Shown one piece after another: positions 7,375 to 15,413 of a stretch of DNA of 23,119 nt (positions within the stretch are counted from its first letter, which is position 1; every line of letters starts with the position of its first letter). The stretch comes from Gemmatimonadota bacterium. Its GTDB lineage: Bacteria; Gemmatimonadota; Gemmatimonadetes; Gemmatimonadales; GWC2-71-9. The stretch is taken from the NCBI GenBank assembly GCA_027294815.1, contig JAPULP010000221.1, positions 1 through 23,119 of the forward strand, written 5' to 3'. The position numbers and the translations under genes are program-made. The notes under the pieces are model-generated. The model searched no databases, was not told the DNA's origin, and was given only the letters and a program-made list of their open reading frames with translations.

Positions 7375-8697
7375 TTACGCCAACTCCTCGACGCCGTCCG
7401 CGGTAACCCGATGCGAAACGAGCGGCAAGATCTCAGCCGGCGGCTCCCCGGCGATGCGCACGCCGTTGGCCAACGCCGCCAACCCGATCTCCGCCAGCCG
7501 ACCGTCAGCCGCATAAACCGAAGCGATAGCGTCGCCGCCGTTCACGGTGTCGCCGGGTTTGACGGTGATCGAGACACCCGCACTCGGATCGATGTCGTCC
7601 TCCATCGCGTTTCGCCCTCCACCCATCGCCACGACGGCCTCGCCGATCAACCTGGGTTCCACTGCGACGACGTAGCCGCTCGCCGGCGCCTCGTAGACAC
7701 GATGTATTCGGGCTTGGGGCAACACGGCGGGGTCGTCCACAACGAGCGGGTTGCCACCCTGAGCTTCGACAATCTCGCGGAACTTGTCGGCCGCACGCCC
7801 GCTGCCGATGGCATCTACGAGCCGTTGACGCCCTTGCTTGGCGTTCGTGACGACACCTCCGAGCAGCAACATCTCGGTCCCTAGCGCATAGGTCAGGTCC
7901 ATCAGATCCGCGGGACCCCGGCCGTGCAGCGCTTCAATCGCTTCTTCGATTTCCAACGCATTGCCGCACGCGAACCCCAGAGGTCGATCCATCGCGGTGA
8001 CCAACGCGACACAGCGGCATCCGCGGGCCGCCCCATACTCGATGATGAGCTGGGCGAGTTCGATACCAGCCTGGTGTTTGGGGAGGAAGGCGCCGCTTCC
8101 CCTTTTTACGTCGAGCACCAGACCGGCGAGGCCCTCAGCTAGTTTTTTCGACATGATGCTGGCCGCGATCAATGGAATCGCCTCGACCGTTGCCGTGGCG
8201 TCCCGCAACGCGTACAGCTTCTTATCCGCAGGAACCATTTGCTCAGTCGCACCGATCATGACGGCGCCTATCCGATCCATGTGTTCCCGCACTTCTTTGA
8301 GACTGAGTTGCGTGCGAAAGCCGGGGATCGCCTCCAACTTGTCGAGGGTGCCTCCCGTGTGCCCGAGGCCACGTCCCGACATCATCGGCACCGGGACCCC
8401 GCACGAGGCGACCAGCGGAGCCAACACCACCGAAACCTTGTCTCCCACCCCACCGGTGGAGTGTTTGTCTATCCAGGGAGCATGCCCATCGGCCGGCAGG
8501 CGCTCGCCTGAGGCGAGCATTGCATCGGCAAGGGCCGTGAACTCGGAATGCACCATGCCGTTGGCGTACGTGGCCATCAGCAGCGCGGCCATCTGGTAGT
8601 CGGGGATTTCCTCGGCAACATAAGCCGCCACCACGTGAGACCACTCGTCCGCAGTGAGGCTTTCGCCGTCCCTCTTACGGGCGATGAGATCCTTCAC
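7375..8697 (-). CDS. deoA: Pyrimidine-nucleoside / thymidine phosphorylase
   Basis: 440 residues from GTG 8697. This enzyme splits thymidine, and often uridine, with phosphate to give the base and (deoxy)ribose-1-phosphate in nucleoside salvage. The family signature SGRGLGHTGGTLDKLE spans residues 107-122, and the phosphate-binding DKHSTGGVGDKVS spans 77-89; the C-terminal barrel-sandwich domain is present. GTG 8697 is preferred because GGAGGA lies 8 nt upstream and VKDLIARKRDGESLT aligns with the family N-terminus. The frame is open further upstream, but only through the heptamer repeat (RESGVGSRESG...), which is not family-like. The ribosome site is in the last degenerate repeat unit. Whether it is the DeoA or the Pdp subtype is not certain. 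Confidence 0.93.
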   Translation of the reverse strand: MKDLIARKRDGESLTADEWSHVVAAYVAEEIPDYQMAALLMATYANGMVHSEFTALADAMLASGERLPADGHAPWIDKHSTGGVGDKVSVVLAPLVASCGVPVPMMSGRGLGHTGGTLDKLEAIPGFRTQLSLKEVREHMDRIGAVMIGATEQMVPADKKLYALRDATATVEAIPLIAASIMSKKLAEGLAGLVLDVKRGSGAFLPKHQAGIELAQLIIEYGAARGCRCVALVTAMDRPLGFACGNALEIEEAIEALHGRGPADLMDLTYALGTEMLLLGGVVTNAKQGRQRLVDAIGSGRAADKFREIVEAQGGNPLVVDDPAVLPQARIHRVYEAPASGYVVAVEPRLIGEAVVAMGGGRNAMEDDIDPSAGVSITVKPGDTVNGGDAIASVYAADGRLAEIGLAALANGVRIAGEPPAEILPLVSHRVTADGVEELA

Positions 8698-8712
8698 GCG
8701 ACACTCCTCCCC

Positions 8713-8800
8713 ATTCCCGACACCCGACTCCCGACTCCCGAATCCCGACTCCCGACTCCCGACTCCCGACTCCCGGAGGGTAAGGGTGGGGAGGGGCTTA
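8713..8800. repeat. Heptamer repeat (GGGAGTC type) between same-strand genes
   Basis: Nine 7-nt units occupy 8713-8775; read on the minus strand they are mainly GGGAGTC, with variants GGGATTC, GGGTGTC and GGGAATG. On the minus strand a C-rich stretch (8776-8797, units such as GCCCCTC and CCCACCC) precedes them and can pair with the G-rich end (GGGGAGG). The stop TAA of the YtxH-like gene (8798-8800) directly abuts the C-rich arm. The opposite end supplies the ribosome site of the phosphorylase gene. This is the one element of the four lying between genes of the same orientation, in the untranslated stretch between two genes that may be co-transcribed. Confidence 0.85.
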
Positions 8801-9142
8801 CTCTCGTTTCCGGCGGCGCCGCCGAATGCGACGACGTTGCTTGGCGAGGCCACGCCGCGCCTCGTCGCGCCAATCGTCGATGTGGTCACGCGCGTCGTCC
8901 CGAAAATCGCGGAACCGGTGCTTGATGTGGCGACCGGTGAGTTCTCCCCGCGAGGGGACGGTGAGGTATACCGCGCCGGCCCCGATCAGGGCGCCCAGCA
9001 GCAGGCCGGCCGTGAACAGGCCGCCGCCTCTCCCTCGATTCTCGGCGATCAACTCCTCGATTTCGTCCTCAGAAACGTCTTCCTCTTCGACTTCATCGTC
9101 GAGAAGCTCATCGTCTTCTTCGACTTTCGGTTTGCGAGCCAT
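8798..9142 (-). CDS. YtxH-like membrane-anchored protein with segregated charge
   Basis: 114 residues from ATG 9142, preceded by GGAGAT. Three blocks are visible. Residues about 5-35 are very acidic (EEDDELLDDEVEEED...). A Gly/Ala-rich hydrophobic helix follows at about 40-63 (GLFTAGLLLGALIGAGAVY). The C-terminal half is Arg-rich and ends in RIRRRRRKRE. The Gly-rich helix followed by a helical charged region resembles YtxH/DUF883-like proteins, but that is a weak family match. The frame remains open far upstream (to about 10222), but that part is antisense to the GAF gene and not protein-like. A promoter with TACAAT lies upstream. Function unknown; an envelope or stress role is only inferred. 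Confidence 0.75.
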   Translation of the reverse strand: MARKPKVEEDDELLDDEVEEEDVSEDEIEELIAENRGRGGGLFTAGLLLGALIGAGAVYLTVPSRGELTGRHIKHRFRDFRDDARDHIDDWRDEARRGLAKQRRRIRRRRRKRE

Positions 9143-9210
9143 GGGATCTCCAGCGACTTCAGACGAGGCGCGCCACGCCGTGCGGACGGCACCAGGGACT
9201 AGCTCACCGG

Positions 9211-9239
9211 ATTGTAGCGCCTTGACTCCACTCCGTCGA
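9211..9239 (-). promoter_or_regulatory. Candidate sigma70-type promoter for the YtxH-like gene
   Basis: On the minus strand TCGACG (9239-9234) is followed by a 17-nt spacer and TACAAT (9216-9211), a near-consensus -10. Predicted transcription start is near 9204, leaving a leader of about 60 nt before ATG 9142. It may also serve the downstream phosphorylase. Confidence 0.5.
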
Positions 9240-9250
9240 GGTCGGAAACT
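9222..9250 (+). promoter_or_regulatory. Weak candidate promoter for the GAF-ligA cluster
   Basis: TTGACT (9222-9227), a 17-nt spacer and GAAACT (9245-9250) precede the GAF gene ATG at 9281. The -35 is good and the -10 poor (3 of 6). It overlaps the opposite-strand promoter, so the two would be divergent and mutually exclusive if both are real. Confidence 0.3.
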
Positions 9251-9280
9251 TCTGGCGTGTCGAACCCACCGGAGCACCCA

Positions 9281-10042
9281 ATGGCCAAGGCCTCTGACCT
9301 GGAGAAGCGGATCGCCGCGCTGGAGCGCGACCGCGACCATCTCCTGGCCGTCGTCGATATTCTCGAGGAAATCTCTGGCTCGCTGCATTTCGCGGACATT
9401 CTCCAAGGCATCACGAGAAAGCTCGGCAACCTCTATGGGTTGGATCGCTGTTCGATTTTTCTCGCGGAGCGCCGTGGCAGGACAGCTCGCCTGGTCGCGT
9501 CGTATGAAGACCCAGCGATCCGTGATTACGTCGTCGATCTCGAGCGATATCCCGAGTTGAAACGCGCCCTGAAATCGGGCGAAACGGTATTCATTCCTGA
9601 CGCCACGTCCGATCCGACGCTGAAACACATCAAAGGAGCCCTGACCAAGCGAGGCGCGAAGACCATCACCGTGATACCAATTGTGTGGCGCGGTGCAGTG
9701 ATCGGCGCGATGTTCCTCCGCACGTTTCGCGACGGGCCGGCGTTTTCCGATCAGGACCTGCAGTTCTGCAAAGTCATCTGCAATCTGACCGCGAGGGCAT
9801 TGCGCAACGCCTACCGCTACGAGCAATTGGAGCACCGCCAGGCCGCAACCGCCGCGGGGGCCCGTCGCGCAAACCGGGAGCGGGTCGCACTCGTCGGATT
9901 CCTTCGGCGCTTGCTCGATTCGTTTTCGTCGCGCGACGGTCCTTGGAGCGAGGGTGTGCTTTCCGCCAGCGCTGGAAAGGAATTGGATCGTCTCACCGAC
10001 GTGGCTCTGACGGTACTTCAAGAGGAGGGTAAGGGACGCTGA
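9281..10042 (+). CDS. GAF domain protein
   Basis: 253 residues. ATG 9281 is chosen because GGAG sits 6 nt upstream; a GTG at 9257 lacks such a site. Residues 1-25 are a short coiled coil (LEKRIAALERDRDHLLAVV). Residues about 28-175 form a GAF domain, with ILQGITRKLGNLYGLDRCSIFLAE at its start and the typical 'VIPIVWRGAVIGAMFLRT' strand and 'FSDQDLQFCKVICNLTARAL' helix at its end. GAF domains bind small ligands or act as redox/light sensors. No kinase, GGDEF or other output domain follows; the last ~75 residues are helical and Arg/Ala-rich. The gene ends in TGA overlapping the apparent ligA start. A stand-alone sensory or adaptor protein is the best description. Confidence 0.85.
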   Translation: MAKASDLEKRIAALERDRDHLLAVVDILEEISGSLHFADILQGITRKLGNLYGLDRCSIFLAERRGRTARLVASYEDPAIRDYVVDLERYPELKRALKSGETVFIPDATSDPTLKHIKGALTKRGAKTITVIPIVWRGAVIGAMFLRTFRDGPAFSDQDLQFCKVICNLTARALRNAYRYEQLEHRQAATAAGARRANRERVALVGFLRRLLDSFSSRDGPWSEGVLSASAGKELDRLTDVALTVLQEEGKGR

Positions 10043-12057
10043 GCGGCGGAAAAGACGACGTTCGCCAGCGGGCGAAGCATCTGGCCGACGTACTGCATCG
10101 TGCGAACCACGCGTATCACGTGTTGGACAACCCCGACATGTCCGACGCCGACTACGATCGTCTGTTTCGTGAGCTCCAAGCACTCGAGGAACAACATCCG
10201 CACCTGCGGACCGCCGACTCACCTACGCAGCGCGTCGGCGCTGAACCCGAGTCGGAGCTTCCCAAACATCGGCACCGGGTACCGATGCTGTCACTCGGGA
10301 ACGCCTTCGACGACGCCGAGCTGGAAGCATGGGAGCAACGGATTGCCAAGCTTGTTCCCGAGGTGCTGACGGCGGGCTACCAATTGGAATACAAAATCGA
10401 CGGCGCCGCCATCAACCTGACCTACGAGCGGGGCACGTTGGCATTGGGAGCGACGCGCGGTAATGGAGTGGTCGGCGAAAACGTCACGGCGAACCTCAAG
10501 ACCGTTCCGGATATTCCACTGCGGCTGCAAGGAAAATCGTGGCCGGAGCTGATGGAGGTCCGTGGTGAGATCTACTTTCCACTGGACAACTTTGCGCACC
10601 TCAACGAACGTCGCGAAGCCGCGGGGGAAGAACGGTTCGCCAACCCCAGGAACACGGCTGCCGGTAGCCTTCGCCTCCTCGACTCCAAGATGACACGAGC
10701 TCGTGGGCTGCGGTTCTTTGCTTTTCACATCGAGAGTACCGAGCCGCTGCCGATATCCACGTTACACGAGGCGCTCGACCTGTTGGCTTCCTGGGGATTC
10801 TCTGTAGCGCCTCATCGGCAATCGGTCCCATCGCTCGAAGAGGCCAAGGTCGTGATTCGCGATCTCGAACACCGCATCACCAGTCTCAACTTCGAGGCCG
10901 ACGGCGTCGTGGTGAAGGTCGATCGCCTCGAGTTGCACCATCGGTTGGGAATCGTAGGCGGCCGGGAGCCACGCTGGGCCATCGCACGCAAGTTTGCGGC
11001 AGAGGTTGCCGTCACCAAGCTGCGTGACATCCGTATCAACGTAGGCCGCACGGGCGCTCTCAATCCATACGCTGTGCTCGAGCCCGTAGAAATCAGCGGC
11101 GTCACCGTATCAAAGGCGACACTCCACAATATGGACGTGATCGCGGCCAAAGACATACGCGTGGGTGATTTCGTCGAGGTGACGCGGGCCGGAGAAGTGA
11201 TCCCCCAAGTGTTGGGACCGGTGCGCGAACGGCGAACGTCAGGAACCAAGCCATACGAGCCGCCGAAGGCGTGCCCGGCCTGCGGCACCCCGGCCGAACG
11301 TCCGGAGGGCGAAGTGGCATACTACTGCCCCAACGGGGCGTGCCCCGGCCGGGTGCTCGAAGGATTGACGCACTACGCCTCCCGAGGCGCCATGGACATT
11401 CGCGGACTCGGGGTGCAGCGCGTGCAGCAGCTCAGCGAGGCCGGACTGATCGACGACGTCGCAATGTTGTACGCTCTCGAGCCCGCAGCTCTCGAACGAC
11501 TAGAGGGCTTCGGCGCCAAGGCGGCGCAACAACTGGTCGCCGCCATCGCTGCATCGAAAGCGCAACCGCTGTCCAAGCTCCTCTTTGCGCTCGGGATTCG
11601 TCACGTCGGGGGCGAGGGTGCCAAGCTATTAGCCGCGACCTTCGGCTCCATGGACGACTTGATGGCCGCGAGCGAAGAGCAAATCGCCGCCATCGACGGT
11701 ATTGGCCCGACCATTGCCACCGCGGTCGGCGCGTTTCTTGAGGAGCCCAAGAATCGCGATCTCATCGAGCGGCTCCGCGAGCACGGATTGACATTCGAGG
11801 AACCCGCTACGGCCACGGGATCCGTGCTGTCCGGGCAGACCTTCGTCATTACCGGGACGTTGCCGAACCTCTCGCGCGCCGAAGCCGCAAGACTCATCGA
11901 AGACGCCGGTGGCCGAGTGACCTCTGCGGTGTCCAAGAGCACCACCGCCGTCGTCGTGGGTGAGTCGGCCGGCAGCAAACTCGAGCGCGCCAAGGACTTG
12001 GGCATCGATGTACTCGACGAAGCCGGCCTCTTGCGTCGCATCGGAGCGGCCCCCTAA
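10039..12057 (+). CDS. ligA: NAD-dependent DNA ligase LigA
   Basis: 672 residues if translation begins at CTG 10039; it seals nicks during replication and repair using NAD+. Domains in order: Ia with AYHVLDNPDMSDADYD, adenylation domain with catalytic Lys119 in YKIDG, OB fold, zinc finger with C412, C415, C430 and C435, helix-hairpin-helix repeats, and a C-terminal BRCT domain from about residue 594. Only CTG 10039 lets the protein include the Tyr-His of domain Ia that contact NMN. The next standard start (GTG 10120) would delete them, and an in-frame stop at 10030 blocks anything further upstream. CTG overlaps the GAF stop as CTGA and is preceded by AGGAGGGTAAGGG. Length then matches the family. 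Confidence 0.95.
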   Translation: MSGGKDDVRQRAKHLADVLHRANHAYHVLDNPDMSDADYDRLFRELQALEEQHPHLRTADSPTQRVGAEPESELPKHRHRVPMLSLGNAFDDAELEAWEQRIAKLVPEVLTAGYQLEYKIDGAAINLTYERGTLALGATRGNGVVGENVTANLKTVPDIPLRLQGKSWPELMEVRGEIYFPLDNFAHLNERREAAGEERFANPRNTAAGSLRLLDSKMTRARGLRFFAFHIESTEPLPISTLHEALDLLASWGFSVAPHRQSVPSLEEAKVVIRDLEHRITSLNFEADGVVVKVDRLELHHRLGIVGGREPRWAIARKFAAEVAVTKLRDIRINVGRTGALNPYAVLEPVEISGVTVSKATLHNMDVIAAKDIRVGDFVEVTRAGEVIPQVLGPVRERRTSGTKPYEPPKACPACGTPAERPEGEVAYYCPNGACPGRVLEGLTHYASRGAMDIRGLGVQRVQQLSEAGLIDDVAMLYALEPAALERLEGFGAKAAQQLVAAIAASKAQPLSKLLFALGIRHVGGEGAKLLAATFGSMDDLMAASEEQIAAIDGIGPTIATAVGAFLEEPKNRDLIERLREHGLTFEEPATATGSVLSGQTFVITGTLPNLSRAEAARLIEDAGGRVTSAVSKSTTAVVVGESAGSKLERAKDLGIDVLDEAGLLRRIGAAP

Positions 12058-12095
12058 GTTCCGCTACTCGATCGCTTCAATTCAACGGTGGATAC

Positions 12096-12650
12096 ATGAC
12101 CGCTGCAGATAACCCGAACCTCGTTTGCCTGGGGCCGGCGGCGTTGGTTTCCCTTCGTGAGTCGCTCGAACGGACACTGGGGGACCAAGCCGCACCGCTC
12201 ATGCAGGAAGTGGGATACGCGTCGGGCCCCGAGATGTTCCAGTCGTTCAAGTCGTGGCTGAACGCTCGCGCTGGCATTGCCGACCCGGGCGAACTGGATG
12301 CGTCGTTTTTGGGTCCGATGGTGTCCGACTTCTTCGAAGAAAAGGGATGGGGCGCGGTCGCGATCGAGAAGTTAGGTGACTCCGCGCTCGCGATCGACGC
12401 CACCCAATGGGCGGAGGCTGGCTCGGAAACGACCGCGGCGGTCCCCTCTTGCCACCTGACCACCGGCCTCCTCGCCGCCTTCTTGACCGAGTTGGCGGGA
12501 GACGACGTCGCCGTCATGCAGGTCGAATGCCTCACTTGCGGAGACGACCGCTGCCGGTTTCTCGCGGGCTCTCCGGCCGCCTTGCAGCGGGTCTTCGACG
12601 CGATGATGCAGGGACGGCCTTATTCGGAGCTGCTCACCACCTCCCAGTAA
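12096..12650 (+). CDS. V4R (4-vinyl reductase) domain protein
   Basis: 184 residues from ATG 12096, preceded by GGTGG. Residues about 115-160 show the V4R pattern: C119 in SCHLTTGLLAAFL, then VECLTCGDDRCRF with C145, C148 and C153, a small-molecule-binding and probably zinc-containing module found in bacteriochlorophyll reductase subunits (BchJ) and in sensors such as XylR/DmpR N-termini. The N-terminal ~110 residues are the usual alpha/beta part. It is a stand-alone V4R protein with no catalytic partner nearby, so a sensing role is more likely than a reductase, by inference. It lies 38 nt after ligA and may be co-transcribed. Confidence 0.75.
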   Translation: MTAADNPNLVCLGPAALVSLRESLERTLGDQAAPLMQEVGYASGPEMFQSFKSWLNARAGIADPGELDASFLGPMVSDFFEEKGWGAVAIEKLGDSALAIDATQWAEAGSETTAAVPSCHLTTGLLAAFLTELAGDDVAVMQVECLTCGDDRCRFLAGSPAALQRVFDAMMQGRPYSELLTTSQ

Positions 12651-12711
12651 TTCGGGGGACGAGATCCGACTGTGTCGAGTCCGCGGCTCTCCGACGCCAT
12701 ATTCCAACGCG

Positions 12712-12740
12712 TTGCCAATAAAATTGGGCTACGGTATCTT
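12712..12740 (+). promoter_or_regulatory. Candidate promoter of the TPR / lipoprotein / acyl-CoA synthetase cluster
   Basis: TTGCCA (12712-12717), a 17-nt spacer and TATCTT (12735-12740). Predicted transcription start is near 12747, only about 5 nt before ATG 12752, and there is no Shine-Dalgarno before that ATG, so the mRNA may be nearly leaderless. Confidence 0.45.
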
Positions 12741-12751
12741 GACGCACAGCT

Positions 12752-13183
12752 ATGACCATCTGGAATCGTCTGTTCAAGCGTCGTCGTCGGGACCTCCGGC
12801 CCCAGCGCTTGGACTACCTCAACGAGGCGCTGGCTCTCGAACGGCAGGGCGATTTCGACGCCGCTCTGACCTCCTACCGTCTCGCGCTCCGTGACCATCC
12901 GGCCGACATCCGGGTGCTTCAGAACATCGCGATCGCGTTTTCGAAGGCCGAACAACACGACGAAGCGATTCGCTACTATCGCAAGGCCCTCGATATCGAC
13001 AACACCCTCATGGGTGCGCACTATGGCATCGCGTTTCTGTTGATCAAGCGGGGTGAGACGGAAGCCGCAGCCATCCACCTCCAAGCCTTTCTCGCCAACC
13101 CTCCAAGAGATTCAGAAGCACAGAAGTGGATCGATCACGCTCACAACACCCTTCACTATTTGGGGCACGCGAGGGAACACTGA
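12752..13183 (+). CDS. TPR repeat protein
   Basis: 143 residues. After a basic N-terminus (FKRRRRDLRPQR), three tetratricopeptide-like units follow: LNEALALERQGDFDAALTSY, then IAIAFSKAEQHDEAIRYYRK, then IAFLLIKRGETEAAAIHLQA, each with the G/A...A pattern of TPR helix pairs. TPRs mediate protein-protein contacts; no enzyme domain is present and no signal peptide is seen. ATG 12752 has no ribosome site, consistent with the near-leaderless promoter prediction. Its stop overlaps the CTG start of the next gene (CTGA). The partner is unknown. Confidence 0.85.
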   Translation: MTIWNRLFKRRRRDLRPQRLDYLNEALALERQGDFDAALTSYRLALRDHPADIRVLQNIAIAFSKAEQHDEAIRYYRKALDIDNTLMGAHYGIAFLLIKRGETEAAAIHLQAFLANPPRDSEAQKWIDHAHNTLHYLGHAREH

Positions 13184-13632
13184 AGTCTTTCGCTCGAGCC
13201 GGAATTATCGCGACGACTGTCGCGGCGTGCGCGACGATCAGCCCGGACTTCGACCGGATAATTGCGCTGCAAGTCGATCCCGAAGCCCTCACCATGACGA
13301 TCGGTGACACGCTCTTGCTCGAAGTGCAGGCAATAAGCGCGGCTGGTGATACCGTGGTGGACGCGGACATCTTCTGGGCCATCATCGACGTCGACTCGGG
13401 TCAATTGGGGTTCACGCTGGACGCCACGACTGGTACGGTGGTGGCTATCGAGACGGGCTCGGGCCGCGTACAGGCTCGCGTCGGCGACATTCGATCGGAT
13501 CCCATTACAATCACCGTCGTCGAACCCATCACAAGGTCACCACACCAACCACGCGGTGGACCCGAATCCCGCGGAGTCGTGCTGTCTCACAATGTCCTGT
13601 CCACACGCCATCGACCCAGAAGCTCGGCGTGA
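13180..13632 (+). CDS. Lipoprotein with bacterial Ig-like (BIG2-type) domain
   Basis: 150 residues if CTG 13180 is the start. That choice yields a textbook lipoprotein signal, (M)KSFARAGIIATTVAAC, with lipobox V-A-A-C. CTG overlaps the TPR stop as CTGA and is preceded by GAGG at suitable spacing. No ATG or GTG lies nearby in frame; ATG 13126 falls inside the TPR gene and would bury the signal. Residues about 27-110 (IALQVDPEALTMTIGDTLLL, ending in DPITITVVEP) fit a BIG2-type Ig-like fold, common on exported adhesive or structural proteins. The last ~35 residues are Arg/Pro/Ser-rich and look disordered. The stop overlaps the next start as GTGA. Confidence 0.75.
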   Translation: MKSFARAGIIATTVAACATISPDFDRIIALQVDPEALTMTIGDTLLLEVQAISAAGDTVVDADIFWAIIDVDSGQLGFTLDATTGTVVAIETGSGRVQARVGDIRSDPITITVVEPITRSPHQPRGGPESRGVVLSHNVLSTRHRPRSSA

Positions 13633-15413
13633 CGACCCCTCGGACGCTCCCACAGCTCTTCTTCCTCGCCATCGACCGCTTCGCGACGAAACGCGCAGCG
13701 CTCCGCCACAAAATGGATGGGGAATGGCAAGACATCACGCATCAAGAACTGGCGCGTAAGGTAAAGCAAATAGGCCTCGGCCTCCGCGAGTTGGGCGTCA
13801 ATCCGGGAGACCGAGTCGCCATCCTGTCGACCAACCGACCCGAGTGGGTCATAGCGGATTTTGGGTGCCTGACGATCGGCTGCGCGGACGTCTCCGTCTA
13901 TCCCAGCCTCACACCCCACGAAATCCAATACATCCTGGAAGACTCCGGCGCCGTCGCCATCTTCGTGGAAGACGCCGGGCAACTCCAGAAAGTGACCCAA
14001 ATCCAGGAGAACCTGCCGAGCCTGCGTCACATCGTGGCGTTCCAAAACGACGGGAAACAGCCGGCAATGGCGTTCAAGGAGCTGGCGCAACTCGGAGAGT
14101 CGGTGGAGGTGAACTACCCCTCCTACCACGACGACGCCATGGCCATTCCTCCGGATGCGCTGGCCACGCTCATTTACACGTCGGGCACCACCGGTGTGCC
14201 CAAAGGCGTGATGCTCACACACGGGAACCTGACCAGTAACGCGCTCGCGGCCAATGAGATTCTGTCAGTCGGTGCAACCGATGTGTGCCTCTCGGTACTT
14301 CCGCTGTCGCACGCGTTCGAGCGCAACGCGGGCTATTACGTGATGCTGGGGGCCGGCGCGACAATCGCGTACGCCGAGAACTTCGACACCATTGGACCCA
14401 ACCTCAAAGAAATCCGACCAACCGTCATGTTGGCCGTCCCCCGCCTCTACGAGAAGATGTACGCCCGGATCCTCGAGCGGGCCCTGTCGGGTGGAGCGGT
14501 GAAGAAGCGCATCTTCCTGTGGGCACGCCGCACCGCCGAGCAGTGGGCGGATTGCACATTGGAGAAGCGTCCGGTATCCATGGGCCTTGCCCTACGATAT
14601 CGCATCGCCTCCCGCCTCGTATTCTCCAAGCTCATCGCGCAAACCGGTGGGCGATTGCGCTTTTTCGTCTCCGGAGCCGCACCGTTGCTGCCGGAAATCG
14701 CCAAGTTTTTCTATGCCGCAGGGCTCCCGGTCTTGGAAGGTTACGGGCTCACCGAGACGTCCCCGGTGATCAGCGTAAATCCATTGGAGGCGCCGCGGGT
14801 TGGCACGGTGGGCGTGATACTACCGGGCATCGACGTCAAGATTGCCGAGGACGGAGAAATCTTGGTGCGCGGCCCCAATATCATGCACGGGTATTATGGC
14901 CAACCGCTAAAGACCCGTGAGGTACTCGAAGAGGATGGATGGTTTCACACCGGCGACATTGGTGAGGTTACCGACGGCTACCTTCGCATCACCGATCGCA
15001 AGAAAGACATCATCGTCACCGCCGGTGGGAAGAATATCGCGCCGCAACTCATCGAGAATCGCGTCAAAGCAAGTCCGTTCATTTCCAACGTCGTGATGAT
15101 CGGGGACAAACGAAAATTCCCGATCGTTCTGGTCGTTCCGGAGGCCGCCGCTTTGCGTAATTGGGCCAAGGAACGTAGCCTCGCCTCGGACGATGTCCAC
15201 GCATTGCTACAGCTTCCCGACGTCACGGCAAAGATCGAGCGGGAGGTCATGGTGAACCTACGCGACCTCGCGAGTTACCAGATACCCAAAAAAGTGGTGA
15301 TCGTCGAAGATGATTTCACCGTCGAGAACGGCGCACTCACGCCGTCGATGAAAGTCAAGCGGCATGTCGTCGAGGAGCGCTATCGGGAGAAGATCGACGC
15401 GTGTTATGAATAG
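13629..15413 (+). CDS. Long-chain acyl-CoA synthetase (AMP-forming)
   Basis: 594 residues from GTG 13629, overlapping the lipoprotein stop (GTGA). It activates fatty acids with ATP and CoA for beta-oxidation or lipid synthesis. The ATP/AMP signature YTSGTTGVPKGV is at residues 183-194, EGYGLTETSPV forms motif A5, the hinge DRKKDIIVTAGGKNI begins at residue 456, and the catalytic Lys motif near the C-terminus reads LTPSMKVKR. Start choice fits family N-termini (PRTLPQLFFLAIDRFATKRAAL). Length and motifs match the FadD15/FAA1-like long-chain group. Its TAG stop is the first triplet of the downstream heptamer repeat. Chain-length specificity cannot be read from sequence. Confidence 0.93.
   Translation: MTTPRTLPQLFFLAIDRFATKRAALRHKMDGEWQDITHQELARKVKQIGLGLRELGVNPGDRVAILSTNRPEWVIADFGCLTIGCADVSVYPSLTPHEIQYILEDSGAVAIFVEDAGQLQKVTQIQENLPSLRHIVAFQNDGKQPAMAFKELAQLGESVEVNYPSYHDDAMAIPPDALATLIYTSGTTGVPKGVMLTHGNLTSNALAANEILSVGATDVCLSVLPLSHAFERNAGYYVMLGAGATIAYAENFDTIGPNLKEIRPTVMLAVPRLYEKMYARILERALSGGAVKKRIFLWARRTAEQWADCTLEKRPVSMGLALRYRIASRLVFSKLIAQTGGRLRFFVSGAAPLLPEIAKFFYAAGLPVLEGYGLTETSPVISVNPLEAPRVGTVGVILPGIDVKIAEDGEILVRGPNIMHGYYGQPLKTREVLEEDGWFHTGDIGEVTDGYLRITDRKKDIIVTAGGKNIAPQLIENRVKASPFISNVVMIGDKRKFPIVLVVPEAAALRNWAKERSLASDDVHALLQLPDVTAKIEREVMVNLRDLASYQIPKKVVIVEDDFTVENGALTPSMKVKRHVVEERYREKIDACYE

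Noticed and set aside
8713..8775. CRISPR-like array
   Set aside because: Units are 7 nt with no spacers and no cas genes; it is a simple tandem repeat.
8798..10222. 474-residue minus-strand open frame read as one protein
   Set aside because: Only the last 114 residues look like a protein with its own start and ribosome site; the rest is antisense to the GAF gene and crosses a clear promoter region.
10120..12057. ligA starting at GTG 10120
   Set aside because: It would delete the conserved Tyr-His of domain Ia; the CTG 10039 start restores the full family length.
12706..12721. AACGCGTTGCCAATAA shared (one mismatch) with 18267-18282
   Set aside because: Both lie near gene starts, but a 15-of-16 match is expected a few times by chance in 23 kb on both strands, and the promoter spacings differ.
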